Source: Streptomyces seoulensis
GTDB taxonomy: Bacteria; Actinomycetota; Actinomycetes; Streptomycetales; Streptomycetaceae
Assembly (NCBI GenBank): GCA_013364255.1
Contig: CP054936.1
Coordinates: 4,556,853-4,620,852 of the forward strand
DNA length: 64,000 nt
Direction of reading: 5' to 3'
Below, one piece after another: positions 50,924 through 58,347 of the stretch; within the stretch, counting starts at the first letter, position 1; every line of letters starts with the position of its first letter. The notes under the pieces were generated by a model. The model saw only the letters and a program-made list of their open reading frames with translations. It searched no databases and was not told the DNA's origin. Position numbers and translations under genes: made by a program.

Positions 50924-52549
50924 TCACATCCGGAAGACGCCGAAGCCGCCGCGCGCGCCCTCGAACGGAGCGGTGTGGAGGGCGGACAGGCACAGGCCGA
51001 GGACGGTGCGGGTGTCGCGCGGGTCGATGACGCCGTCGTCGTAGAGCCGCCCGGACAGGAATATCGGCAGCGACTCGGACTCGATCTGCTGCTCCACCAT
51101 CGCGCGCAGCGCCGCGTCCGCCTCGTCGTCGTAGGGGTGCCCCTTGGCCGCCGCCGACTGGCGGGCGACGATCGACAGGACGCCGGCCAGCTGCTGGGGG
51201 CCCATCACGGCGGACTTGGCGCTCGGCCAGGCGAACAGGAAGCGCGGGTCGTAGGCGCGGCCGCACATGCCGTAGTGGCCGGCGCCGTAGGAGGCGCCCA
51301 TGAGCACGGACAGGTGCGGGACGCGCGAGTTGGAGACGGCGTTGATCATCATCGCGCCGTGCTTGATGATGCCGCCCTGCTCGTACTCGCGGCCCACCAT
51401 GTAGCCGGTGGTGTTGTGCAGGAACAGCAGCGGGATGTCGCGCTGGTTGGCGAGCTGGATGAACTGGGCGGCCTTCTGCGACTCCGCGCTGAACAGGACG
51501 CCCTGGGCGTTGGCGAGGATGCCGACCGGATAGCCGTGCAGGGCGGCCCAGCCGGTCGTCAGGCTCGTCCCGTACAGCGGCTTGAACTCGTCGAAGTCGG
51601 AGCCGTCCACGATCCGGGCGATGACCTCGCGCGGGTCGAAGGGGATCTTCAGATCGCCGGGAACTATGCCGAGAAGCTCCCCGTTGTCGTATTTAGGAGG
51701 TTCAGGCTGTTCGGGCCGTTCGGGCGGTTCGGCGAAGGGGGGATCGGGGTGGGCCTTGCGGTGGTTGAGGCGGGCGACGACGCGACGCGCCTGGCGCAGC
51801 GCGTCCCGCTCGTCCACGGCGAAGTAGTCGGCGAGACCGGACACGCGCGCGTGCATCTCGGCGCCGCCCAGGGACTCGTCGTCGCTCTCCTCGCCGGTGG
51901 CCATCTTCACCAGCGGCGGCCCGCCGAGGAACACCTTGGCGCGCTCCTTGACCATGATCACGTGGTCGGACATGCCGGGGACGTAGGCGCCGCCGGCGGT
52001 GGAGTTGCCGAAGACGACGGCGACGGTCGGGATGCCGGCCGCCGACAGCCGGGTGAGGTCGCGGAAGATGGCGCCCCCGGGGATGAAGATCTCCTTCTGC
52101 GAGGGCAGGTCGGCGCCGCCGGACTCCACCAGGCTGATGCAGGGCAGCCGGTTGGCGAGCGCGATGTCGTTGGCGCGCAGCGCCTTCTTCAGGCTCCACG
52201 GGTTGCTGGCGCCGCCGCGCACGGTCGGGTCGTTGGCGGTGATCAGGCACTCGACGCCCTCGACCACGCCGATCCCGGTGACCAGCGAGGCGCCCACGGT
52301 GTACTCGCTGCCCCAGGCGGCCAGCGGAGACAGCTCCAGGAACGGCGTGTCGGGGTCCAGGAGCAGTTCGACGCGCTCACGGGCGAGGAGCTTGCCGCGC
52401 CCCCGGTGCCGGTCGACGTACTTGGGCCCGCCGCCGGCGAGCGCCTTGGCGTGCTCGGCCTCCAGCTCGGCGAGCTTGGCGAGCATGGACTCGCGGGCCG
52501 CCCGGTAGTCGGCGGAGTCGGTGTCCAGGGCGGTGGGCAGGACCGTCAC
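50924..52549 (-). CDS. Acyl-CoA carboxylase beta subunit (carboxyltransferase)
   Basis: 541 aa with both crotonase-fold halves of a CT subunit: LTANDPTVRGGA and GGAIFRDLTRLSAAGIPTVAVVFGNSTAGGAYVPGMSD in the N half; GILANAQGVLFSAESQKAAQFI and FLHNTTGYMVG in the C half. The presence of ERPEQPEPPKYDNGE is a species-specific insert near residue 285. This resembles methylcrotonyl- or geranoyl-CoA carboxylase beta subunits more than the AccB/PccB acetyl or propionyl type, based on GYMVGREYEQGGIIKHGAKM-like patterns; this is a judgement by eye. GTG overlaps the AtuA gene stop. Confidence 0.92.
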   Translation of the reverse strand: MTVLPTALDTDSADYRAARESMLAKLAELEAEHAKALAGGGPKYVDRHRGRGKLLARERVELLLDPDTPFLELSPLAAWGSEYTVGASLVTGIGVVEGVECLITANDPTVRGGASNPWSLKKALRANDIALANRLPCISLVESGGADLPSQKEIFIPGGAIFRDLTRLSAAGIPTVAVVFGNSTAGGAYVPGMSDHVIMVKERAKVFLGGPPLVKMATGEESDDESLGGAEMHARVSGLADYFAVDERDALRQARRVVARLNHRKAHPDPPFAEPPERPEQPEPPKYDNGELLGIVPGDLKIPFDPREVIARIVDGSDFDEFKPLYGTSLTTGWAALHGYPVGILANAQGVLFSAESQKAAQFIQLANQRDIPLLFLHNTTGYMVGREYEQGGIIKHGAMMINAVSNSRVPHLSVLMGASYGAGHYGMCGRAYDPRFLFAWPSAKSAVMGPQQLAGVLSIVARQSAAAKGHPYDDEADAALRAMVEQQIESESLPIFLSGRLYDDGVIDPRDTRTVLGLCLSALHTAPFEGARGGFGVFRM

Positions 52550-54288
52550 AGCAGGGCCTCCGGTATGTCCAGGTGGCGGGAGCGCAGCCATTCCCCGAGG
52601 GCCTTGGCCTGCGGATCGAAGCGGTGCTGGGCGGCGACGCCCTCGCCGAGGAGCCCCTCCACGACGAAGTTCAGGGCGCGCAGGTTCGGCAGCGCGTGCC
52701 GGGTGACGGGCAGCGTCCGGCACTCGGGGATCAGCTGCCGGAACCGGTCGGCGGTCAGCTCGCCGGCCAGCCACCGCCAGGCGTCCCGCGACCGCGCCCA
52801 CACGCCGACGTTGGCGTCGCCGCCCTTGTCGCCGCTGCGCGCCCCGGCGACGAGCCCGAGCGGCGCGCGGCGCGTGGGCCCGGCCGCGAGCGGCTCCGGC
52901 GACGCCGGCTCGGGCACGTCCTCCAGCACGCGGGCGTCCGGGGCGGGCGGTACGGCGATACGGCGGCCGTCGGGAAGGACGGCGACGTGATCGACGGTGT
53001 CCTGGGGGACGTACGCGGCCTCGAAGACGCCGTAGGGCGCTCCCTTGCCGGGCGGCGCGAGCACGTGGAAGCCGGGGTATCCGGCGAGCGCGAGTTCGAT
53101 GGCGGCGCCGCTGAAGGCGCGGCCCACCGCCTCGGGGTCCTGGTCCCGGACGACCAGCCGGAGCAGGGCGCTCGCGCACTCCTCGGTGTCGGCGTCGGGC
53201 CGGTCGGTGCGCACCAGGTCCCAGCGGACCTCGCCGGGCGGTGACTTCGCGGCGCCGAACGCGTCCGCCATCTGCCGCCGCACCAGGGCGGCCTTGTCCT
53301 CGATGTCCAGTCCGGTCAGGACGAAGGTGACCTCGTTGCGGAAGCCGCCGAGGCGGTTGAGCCCGACCTTGAGGGTGGGCGGCGGGGCTTCCCCGCGCAC
53401 GCCGTCGATCCTGACCCGGTCCGGCCCGTCCTGGCGCAGCCGTACGGTGTCCAGCCGGGCGGTGACATCGGGGCCGGCGTAGCGCGCGCCGCCCGTCTCG
53501 TACAGGAGCTGCGCGGTGACCGTGCCGACGTCCACCACGCCGCCGGTGCCGGGGTGCTTGGTGACGACACAGCTGCCGTCCTCGTGGATCTCGGCGAGCG
53601 GGAAGCCGGGGCGGCGCAGCCGGTCGAGGCCGTGCTCGGCGAAGAAGGCGTAGTTGCCGCCGGTGGCCTGGGCGCCGCACTCCAGCACGTGCCCGGCGAC
53701 AACGGCGCCGGCGAGGCGGTCGTAGTCGTCCGGGCGCCAGCCGAAGTGGGCGGCGGCGGGGCCGGTGACCAGGGCGGCGTCGGTGACCCGCCCGGTGACC
53801 ACGATGTCCGCGCCGGCCCGCAGGCACGCGGCGATGCCGAAGCCGCCGAGGTAGGCGTGGGCGGCGAGAACACCCGTGGGCGCCGCGCCCGGGCCGGCGG
53901 AGCCGAGGATCTCCGGGAGCGCGCCGGTCCGGTCGTCGCCCTCGACGTGGGCGACGCGCACCGGCACGCCGAGCCGTTCGGCCAGCTCGCGCACCCGACC
54001 GGCGAGTCCGGCGGGGTTGAGGCCGCCCGCGTTGGCGACGATCCGCACCCCGCGCTCGTGGGCGAGGCCGAGGCACTCCTCCAGCTGGCGCAGGAAGGTG
54101 CGGGCGTATCCGGCGCTCGGGTCCTTGAGCCGGTCCCGGCCCAGGATCAGCATGGTCAGCTCGGCGAGGTAGTCCCCGGTGAGGACGTCCAGCTCGCCGC
54201 CGGTGAGCATCTCGCGCAGGGCGTCGAAGCGGTCGCCGTAGAAGCCGGAGGCGTTGCCGACGCGCAGCGCGGCCCGTGCGGCGGTCAC
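52546..54288 (-). CDS. AtuA-family (DUF1446) acyclic terpene utilisation protein
   Basis: 580 aa. The N half contains RVGNASGFYGDRFDALREML and LTGDYLAELTMLIL, then VRIVANAGGLNPAGLA, a set typical of the AtuA/DUF1446 family linked in Pseudomonas to acyclic terpene (citronellol, geraniol) catabolism with a geranyl-CoA carboxylase. A C-terminal small domain with APLGLVAGARSGDKGGDANVG follows. The biochemical role of the family is not known. GTG at 54288 overlaps the previous stop as GTGA, so it is translated with its neighbours. Confidence 0.87.
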   Translation of the reverse strand: MTAARAALRVGNASGFYGDRFDALREMLTGGELDVLTGDYLAELTMLILGRDRLKDPSAGYARTFLRQLEECLGLAHERGVRIVANAGGLNPAGLAGRVRELAERLGVPVRVAHVEGDDRTGALPEILGSAGPGAAPTGVLAAHAYLGGFGIAACLRAGADIVVTGRVTDAALVTGPAAAHFGWRPDDYDRLAGAVVAGHVLECGAQATGGNYAFFAEHGLDRLRRPGFPLAEIHEDGSCVVTKHPGTGGVVDVGTVTAQLLYETGGARYAGPDVTARLDTVRLRQDGPDRVRIDGVRGEAPPPTLKVGLNRLGGFRNEVTFVLTGLDIEDKAALVRRQMADAFGAAKSPPGEVRWDLVRTDRPDADTEECASALLRLVVRDQDPEAVGRAFSGAAIELALAGYPGFHVLAPPGKGAPYGVFEAAYVPQDTVDHVAVLPDGRRIAVPPAPDARVLEDVPEPASPEPLAAGPTRRAPLGLVAGARSGDKGGDANVGVWARSRDAWRWLAGELTADRFRQLIPECRTLPVTRHALPNLRALNFVVEGLLGEGVAAQHRFDPQAKALGEWLRSRHLDIPEALL

Positions 54289-55097
54289 GAGGCGCTCCCC
54301 TCGGCGACGGCTTGTGCCCGGGGCGGGCGGCCGGCGCCGGGCGGGCCGGCGAAGGCCTGGGCGATGTCCAGCCAGCGGTCGGCGTCCACGCCGTCGGCGC
54401 GCACGGCGAGGTCGGCGCGGTGCGCGCGCTGGGTGACCAGGAGGCAGAAGTCGAGCGCGGGGCCGGTGACCCGCTGGGCGGCGTCCTCGGGCCCGTACGT
54501 CCACACCTCGCCGGACGGCGCGACGACCTCCACCCGGAACTCCTCGCCGGGCGCCGGCAGCCCCCGCACCGCGAACGCGAAGTCCCGCGCCCGCACCCCG
54601 ATGCGCACCACGTGCCGGAGCCGGTCGCTCGGGGCGCGTACCGCGCCGAGGGCGTCCGCCACGTCCTGGCCGTGCGCCCAGGTCTCCATCAGGCGTCCGG
54701 TGGCCACCGAGGCGGCCGACATGGGCGGCCCGTACCAGGGGAACCGCGCGCCGGGCGCCGCCGCCCGCAGCGCGCCGTCCAGGGCGGCCCGCCCCGCGCG
54801 CCACCGGTCCAGCAGCTCCTCCGGCGCCAGCGCGGCCCCCTCCTCGGCGCCCTGGTCGACGAAGGAGTCGGGCGCGGCGAGCGCCTTCTCCACCAGCGCG
54901 CGGAACTGCTCGGGGTCGGTGACGGCGAGGAACGCGGAACGGTCGGTCCAGGCGAGATGGGCGATCTGGTGGGCGACGCTCCACCCGGGCGCGGGCGTCG
55001 CCGCCCTCCACCGCTCGGCGCTCAACCCGGCGACCAGCCGGTCGAGTTCCTCGCTCTCGGCACGCAGATCATCGAACACGGGCGTCGGTTCGGACAT
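54285..55097 (-). CDS. TIGR03084-type DinB/MDMPI-fold protein
   Basis: 270 aa. The four-helix maleylpyruvate isomerase N-terminal fold is visible: LVAGLSAERWRAATPAPGWSVAHQIAHLAWTD, with His in HQIAHLAW and later MSAASVATGRLMETWAHGQDVAD giving the metal-binding three-His set. Its C-terminus is the mycothiol-dependent-type wHTH or SCP2-like small domain. It is first gene of the catabolic operon and starts at 55097 with no RBS, consistent with the leaderless promoter proposed. It may be a CoA- or thiol-handling enzyme. Confidence 0.85.
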   Translation of the reverse strand: MSEPTPVFDDLRAESEELDRLVAGLSAERWRAATPAPGWSVAHQIAHLAWTDRSAFLAVTDPEQFRALVEKALAAPDSFVDQGAEEGAALAPEELLDRWRAGRAALDGALRAAAPGARFPWYGPPMSAASVATGRLMETWAHGQDVADALGAVRAPSDRLRHVVRIGVRARDFAFAVRGLPAPGEEFRVEVVAPSGEVWTYGPEDAAQRVTGPALDFCLLVTQRAHRADLAVRADGVDADRWLDIAQAFAGPPGAGRPPRAQAVAEGSAS

Positions 55098-55103
55098 GGG
55101 GGG

Positions 55104-55132
55104 AGCATGGCAGCGGGGCCAGAAACAATCAA
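55104..55132 (-). promoter_or_regulatory. Candidate leaderless promoter of the acyl-CoA catabolic operon
   Basis: On the minus strand TTGATT (55132-55127) and CATGCT (55109-55104) are spaced 17 bases; the ATG follows the -10 by six bases, so the transcript would begin at or next to the start codon, fitting the absence of an RBS. Confidence 0.55.
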
Positions 55133-55141
55133 GCGTGCTTG
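55130..55141. promoter_or_regulatory. Palindrome CAAGC-GT-GCTTG overlapping the operon -35
   Basis: Perfect 5-bp arms with a two-base spacer sit on the upstream half of the -35. A TetR-family dimer bound here would block the promoter. The TetR gene closing the operon is the natural candidate. Confidence 0.5.
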
Positions 55142-55240
55142 CATGAATTCGGCCGCGAAAAATCGCCGCCGGTCTGTCGTCGGCGGCGATCGCGAGCCGG
55201 GGGGCTTGGGGGCGCTTCGCGCCCGTATGGGGCGCGCCCC

Positions 55241-55300
55241 CGTGTCGCTCGGGACGCGCCGCCGTGTCGCTCGGGACGCACCCCCGTGTCGCTCGCGGCG
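55241..55300. repeat. 22-bp tandem repeat, three copies, next to the EamA stop
   Basis: CGTGTCGCTCGGGACGC starts at 55241, 55263 and 55285 (the last degenerate), a strict 22-bp period, ending five bases from the stop codon of the leftward EamA gene. Confidence 0.9.
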
Positions 55301-55305
55301 GCCCG

Positions 55306-56298
55306 TCAGACCTCCGGCACCGCCGTCCGTCTCGCCCGCCCCACCTGTGTGCGCACCGCGCCCATGCTCGCCGCGATGACCAGGACGATGGCGACGCCTT
55401 CGGACGGGGAGAGGGACTGGTGCAGGACGAGGAATCCGGCCGTGGCGGCGAGGGCCGGTTCCAGGCTCATGAGGATGGCGAAGGTGGGGGCGGGCAGGCG
55501 GCGCAGGGCGAGCAGTTCGAGGGTGTAGGGCAGGACGGAGGACAGCAGCGCCACCGCCGCGCCCAGCCCGAACGTCTTCGGGTCGGCGAGCTTCGTCCCC
55601 GACTCGGCGATGCCGAGCGGTAGGAACAGCACCGCGCCGACCGCCATCGCCAGGGCCAGCCCGTCGGCCTGCGGGAATCGCCGGCCGGTACGGGCGCTGA
55701 AGACGATGTACGTGGCCCACATCGCGCCCGCGCCCACCGCGAAGGCGGCGCCGGCCGGATCGAGGCCGCCGAACCCGCCGCCGCCCAGCAGGAAGACACC
55801 GCCCAGGGCCAGCGCCGCCCACACCGCGTTGACCGCCCGGCGCGAGGCGAGGACGGACAGGGCGAGCGGGCCGAGCACTTCGAGGGTGACGGCGGGGCCG
55901 AGCGGGATACGGGCGACGGACTGGTAGAAGAGGCCGTTCATCGCCGCCATCGCGACGCCGAACGCCACGACCGTGCCCCAGTCGGCGCGGGAGTGGCCGC
56001 GCAGCCGGGGGCGGCAGACCACCAGCAGCACGATCGCGGCCACCAGCAGCCGCAGGCTCACCACCCCGAGCGCGCCCGCGCGCGGCATCAGCGTCACGGC
56101 CAGCGCGCCGCCGAACTGCACGGACACGCAGCCCGCGAGCACCAGCCCGACCGGCCCGAACGCCCCGAACCGCCCACCGCCCGCATCCGCCGCCCCGGCC
56201 TCCGGCCCGGCCTGCGGCACGGAAGGGGCGGCCGGGGACGCGGCGGGGGCCGCGGCGGCGGACGGAACGTCGGTGCCGGGGGTACTCGGGGTGCTCAC
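55306..56298 (-). CDS. EamA/DMT family transporter
   Basis: 330 aa with ten hydrophobic segments in two EamA halves (first GFGPVGLVLAGCVSVQFGGAL-like to about 160, second VWAALALGGVFLLGGGGFG to about 320), preceded by a 40-residue Ala/Pro head. The family exports amino acids, nucleosides or drugs, and the substrate is unknown. GTG at 56298 has no clear RBS; later starts at about residue 45 are possible. It is separate from the neighbouring operon by about 200 bases with repeats. Confidence 0.85.
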   Translation of the reverse strand: MSTPSTPGTDVPSAAAAPAASPAAPSVPQAGPEAGAADAGGGRFGAFGPVGLVLAGCVSVQFGGALAVTLMPRAGALGVVSLRLLVAAIVLLVVCRPRLRGHSRADWGTVVAFGVAMAAMNGLFYQSVARIPLGPAVTLEVLGPLALSVLASRRAVNAVWAALALGGVFLLGGGGFGGLDPAGAAFAVGAGAMWATYIVFSARTGRRFPQADGLALAMAVGAVLFLPLGIAESGTKLADPKTFGLGAAVALLSSVLPYTLELLALRRLPAPTFAILMSLEPALAATAGFLVLHQSLSPSEGVAIVLVIAASMGAVRTQVGRARRTAVPEV

Positions 56299-56416
56299 GG
56301 GGCGGTCCAGGGGGTTGGGGGTTTGTACAGCGCGATGTACTACTAAGTCCAGGGTAGTGGACTCACGTCAGGTACGTAACCCATTTACGGGGCTGTCCTC
56401 CTCCCCCGGAACACCG

Positions 56417-57586
56417 TCAGAAGGGCACTCCCGCGCGCTTGGCCAGCCGCGTGAGGCGAGGATTGCTGCGGCGGTGCAGCGAGGTCAGGACGCGCATCAA
56501 CTCCTGACTGGTCGGGTGCACCCGGGCCATCTCGGGTGCGACGCTCCAGGCCGCTTCGAGCGATTCCAGGGCGGAGCCCCGGTCTCCGAGGGCGAGGTGC
56601 GACCGGCCGAGGTTCATGTGCAGGGGACCCATACGGGTGGCCGGCAGGTCCGTGCCACCGCGGATCAGGTCCTCGGCGGTGTCCAGTGCGCGACGGTGCT
56701 GATCCATGTCGGAGAACGTCGAGATGACGTGGGTGGCGGTCTGGTCCGGCCCGAAGTGGATGCCGTGCTCGTCGGCGTCCTCGCCGTAGTCCTCGGCCGT
56801 GCGCCAGGCCGCCCTGATGTGCTCCTCGGCGGAGGCCTTGTCCTTGAGCCGGCCGGCCAACGTGAGGCCACGCAGATGCAGGATGCCCAGGCCGAAAGCC
56901 CGGTCGTGTCCTGCGAGGCTCGACTCGGCCTCGACGATGGCGCGGTCCACGACGGCCAGCCCGCCAGCGAAGTCACCCGAGTTGAGGAAGGCCCCGGCCT
57001 CGTCGCGGGCGGCCACCGTGGCGGCGAGGGGATGGGCGCGCTCGGCGGCCAGCCGCTGCTTCATCACGGCCAGCTCGGCGAGATGCATCCAGCGGTGCCG
57101 CGCGGCCAGCCAGTAGACCACCGAATACACATCGGCGACGCGGGTCCAGGCGTCGGGCGACTGGGTGGCGTGAGCGTAGTTGGTCGCGTCGGGCAGCACG
57201 CTCGGGAGCTTCCGCAACACCGCCGACAGCTCGGTCCGGTAACGGTGTTCGTTCAGCTCGGCGAGCCGGCGCGGCAGGTCCTCCGGGTGGGCCGGTGACA
57301 CGTCGGGGATGTCGAACCGCCGGATGGCATGGTTGAGCGCGGTCAAGCTGTTCTCGTCGGCGCGCTCGACCGGGGCCGTGCCCAGGAGCTCGTCAAGCGT
57401 CAGTCCCATGGCCTGAGCGAGAGCGGCGGCGATGCCCTGGGTCAGCGCGCGGTCGCCCACCTCGATCTTGCTCAGCAACGAGACCGAGACACCCGCCCGC
57501 CGGGCGAGGGCGATCTGGCTGAAGCCACGTGCCTTGCGGCAGACGGCCACATTCGCACCGGGTCCGGGAACCTTGGTCACGCTCAT
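56417..57586 (-). CDS. XRE-family HTH regulator with TPR-like C-terminus
   Basis: 389 aa. An N-terminal Cro/C1-type HTH (about 8-65, VAVCRKARGFSQIALARRAGVSVSLLSKIEVGDRAL) is followed by a long helical repeat region (LLGTAPVERADE to the end; AWRTAEDYGEDADEHGIHFG, LDTAEDLIRGGTDLPATRMGPLHMNLGRSHLALGD). This is the layout of streptomycete regulators in which the TPR part binds a signal. It is divergent from two small rightward genes with 154 bp between; direct TTGCACA repeats lie in between. Base use is slightly less GC3-rich than neighbours. Confidence 0.9.
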   Translation of the reverse strand: MSVTKVPGPGANVAVCRKARGFSQIALARRAGVSVSLLSKIEVGDRALTQGIAAALAQAMGLTLDELLGTAPVERADENSLTALNHAIRRFDIPDVSPAHPEDLPRRLAELNEHRYRTELSAVLRKLPSVLPDATNYAHATQSPDAWTRVADVYSVVYWLAARHRWMHLAELAVMKQRLAAERAHPLAATVAARDEAGAFLNSGDFAGGLAVVDRAIVEAESSLAGHDRAFGLGILHLRGLTLAGRLKDKASAEEHIRAAWRTAEDYGEDADEHGIHFGPDQTATHVISTFSDMDQHRRALDTAEDLIRGGTDLPATRMGPLHMNLGRSHLALGDRGSALESLEAAWSVAPEMARVHPTSQELMRVLTSLHRRSNPRLTRLAKRAGVPF

Positions 57587-57658
57587 GTCTGTGCGTCTTC
57601 CCCACTCGACTTCCGTTACCTCCCATGGTGGCACCCCGGCCGCTCCGCGCAGCGGTGT

Positions 57659-57710
57659 TGTGCAAGAGCTGTGCAAGTTCGCTATGTCCCCCAGCAGTTG
57701 TCTTGTGTAA
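57659..57710. promoter_or_regulatory. Direct TTGCACA repeats between the XRE gene and two small genes
   Basis: TGTGCAA on the plus strand occurs at 57659-57665 and 57670-57676, 11 bases apart, and TGTGTAA at 57704-57710. Read leftward the motif is TTGCACA/TTACACA. The spacing of one helical turn and position between divergent genes make this a likely operator of the XRE protein. Confidence 0.6.
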
Positions 57711-57740
57711 GTCACGTTTGCCCAGGTGGGACGAGGGGTT

Positions 57741-57983
57741 ATGGAACTGGCACACGAGAAGCCGCCGACGCTGCTGAGCCACGGCGAGCTGCCGTATCCG
57801 AGAGGCACGTTCGTCGTGGACGACAGGACCGGGCGCAAGGGCGAGCTGCAAGGTGTGATCGAGGAGCGCACCAAGAAGGGCGACAGGCTGATCAGCCGAA
57901 CCGCCTACATGCGTCCGAGGGGAGGTGGCGTCGAGTGGGAGGCCCCTTTGAACCGCATCCGCCTCGCCGACGACAACGGCTGA
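57741..57983 (+). CDS. Small conserved-looking protein, 80 aa, unknown
   Basis: ATG at 57741 with ACGAGGGG ten bases ahead. The product MELAHEKPPTLLSHGELPYP continues into a compact sequence with RGTFVVDDRTGRKGELQGVI and ending LNRIRLADDNG. It has no Cys, signal or membrane segment. The charge pattern and short length fit helper proteins paired with XRE/TPR regulators in Streptomyces, but I do not recognise a family. Confidence 0.6.
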   Translation: MELAHEKPPTLLSHGELPYPRGTFVVDDRTGRKGELQGVIEERTKKGDRLISRTAYMRPRGGGVEWEAPLNRIRLADDNG

Positions 57984-58024
57984 GCCATCCCACCAAGCGC
58001 GCGGTCCTCGTCAGTGAGGGCGAC

Positions 58025-58198
58025 GTGATCGGCTACGAGGGCGAGTGGCGCACGGTCGAGGCCACCTTCACCGCCCGTGGGCCGATGGGCGGGTTGGCCG
58101 TGGTCGTCACCTGGAAGGAGGGCGGCACCGCGCGTTTCCCGGCCGGTGACGAGCTGCTGCTCCGTCAGCCTGAACTGCCGACAGCCGGCACGACCTGA
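58025..58198 (+). CDS. Candidate second small gene, 57 aa
   Basis: GTG at 58025 with GAGGG four bases ahead, in a frame that stays open from much further left; the product begins VIGYEGEWRTVEATFTARGP and ends with a Pro-rich tail. It follows the 80-aa gene by 41 bases. Codon usage is high-GC3 and looks coding, but the exact start is uncertain and it could be the 3' part of a shifted longer gene. Confidence 0.45.
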   Translation: MIGYEGEWRTVEATFTARGPMGGLAVVVTWKEGGTARFPAGDELLLRQPELPTAGTT

Positions 58199-58347
58199 AC
58201 ACCACGGTGAGCCCCACCCCGACTCGACCGGGCTGGGGCTCAGCTCTGCCTGACGGCGGCGGTGGGTGGCCGGCGCCGGAGCGGGGGCCGGAGCGGTGCG
58301 CCCGAGAACGGGTGCGGGGCGCCTCTCCCTCACCGCCGGCGTCTCCG

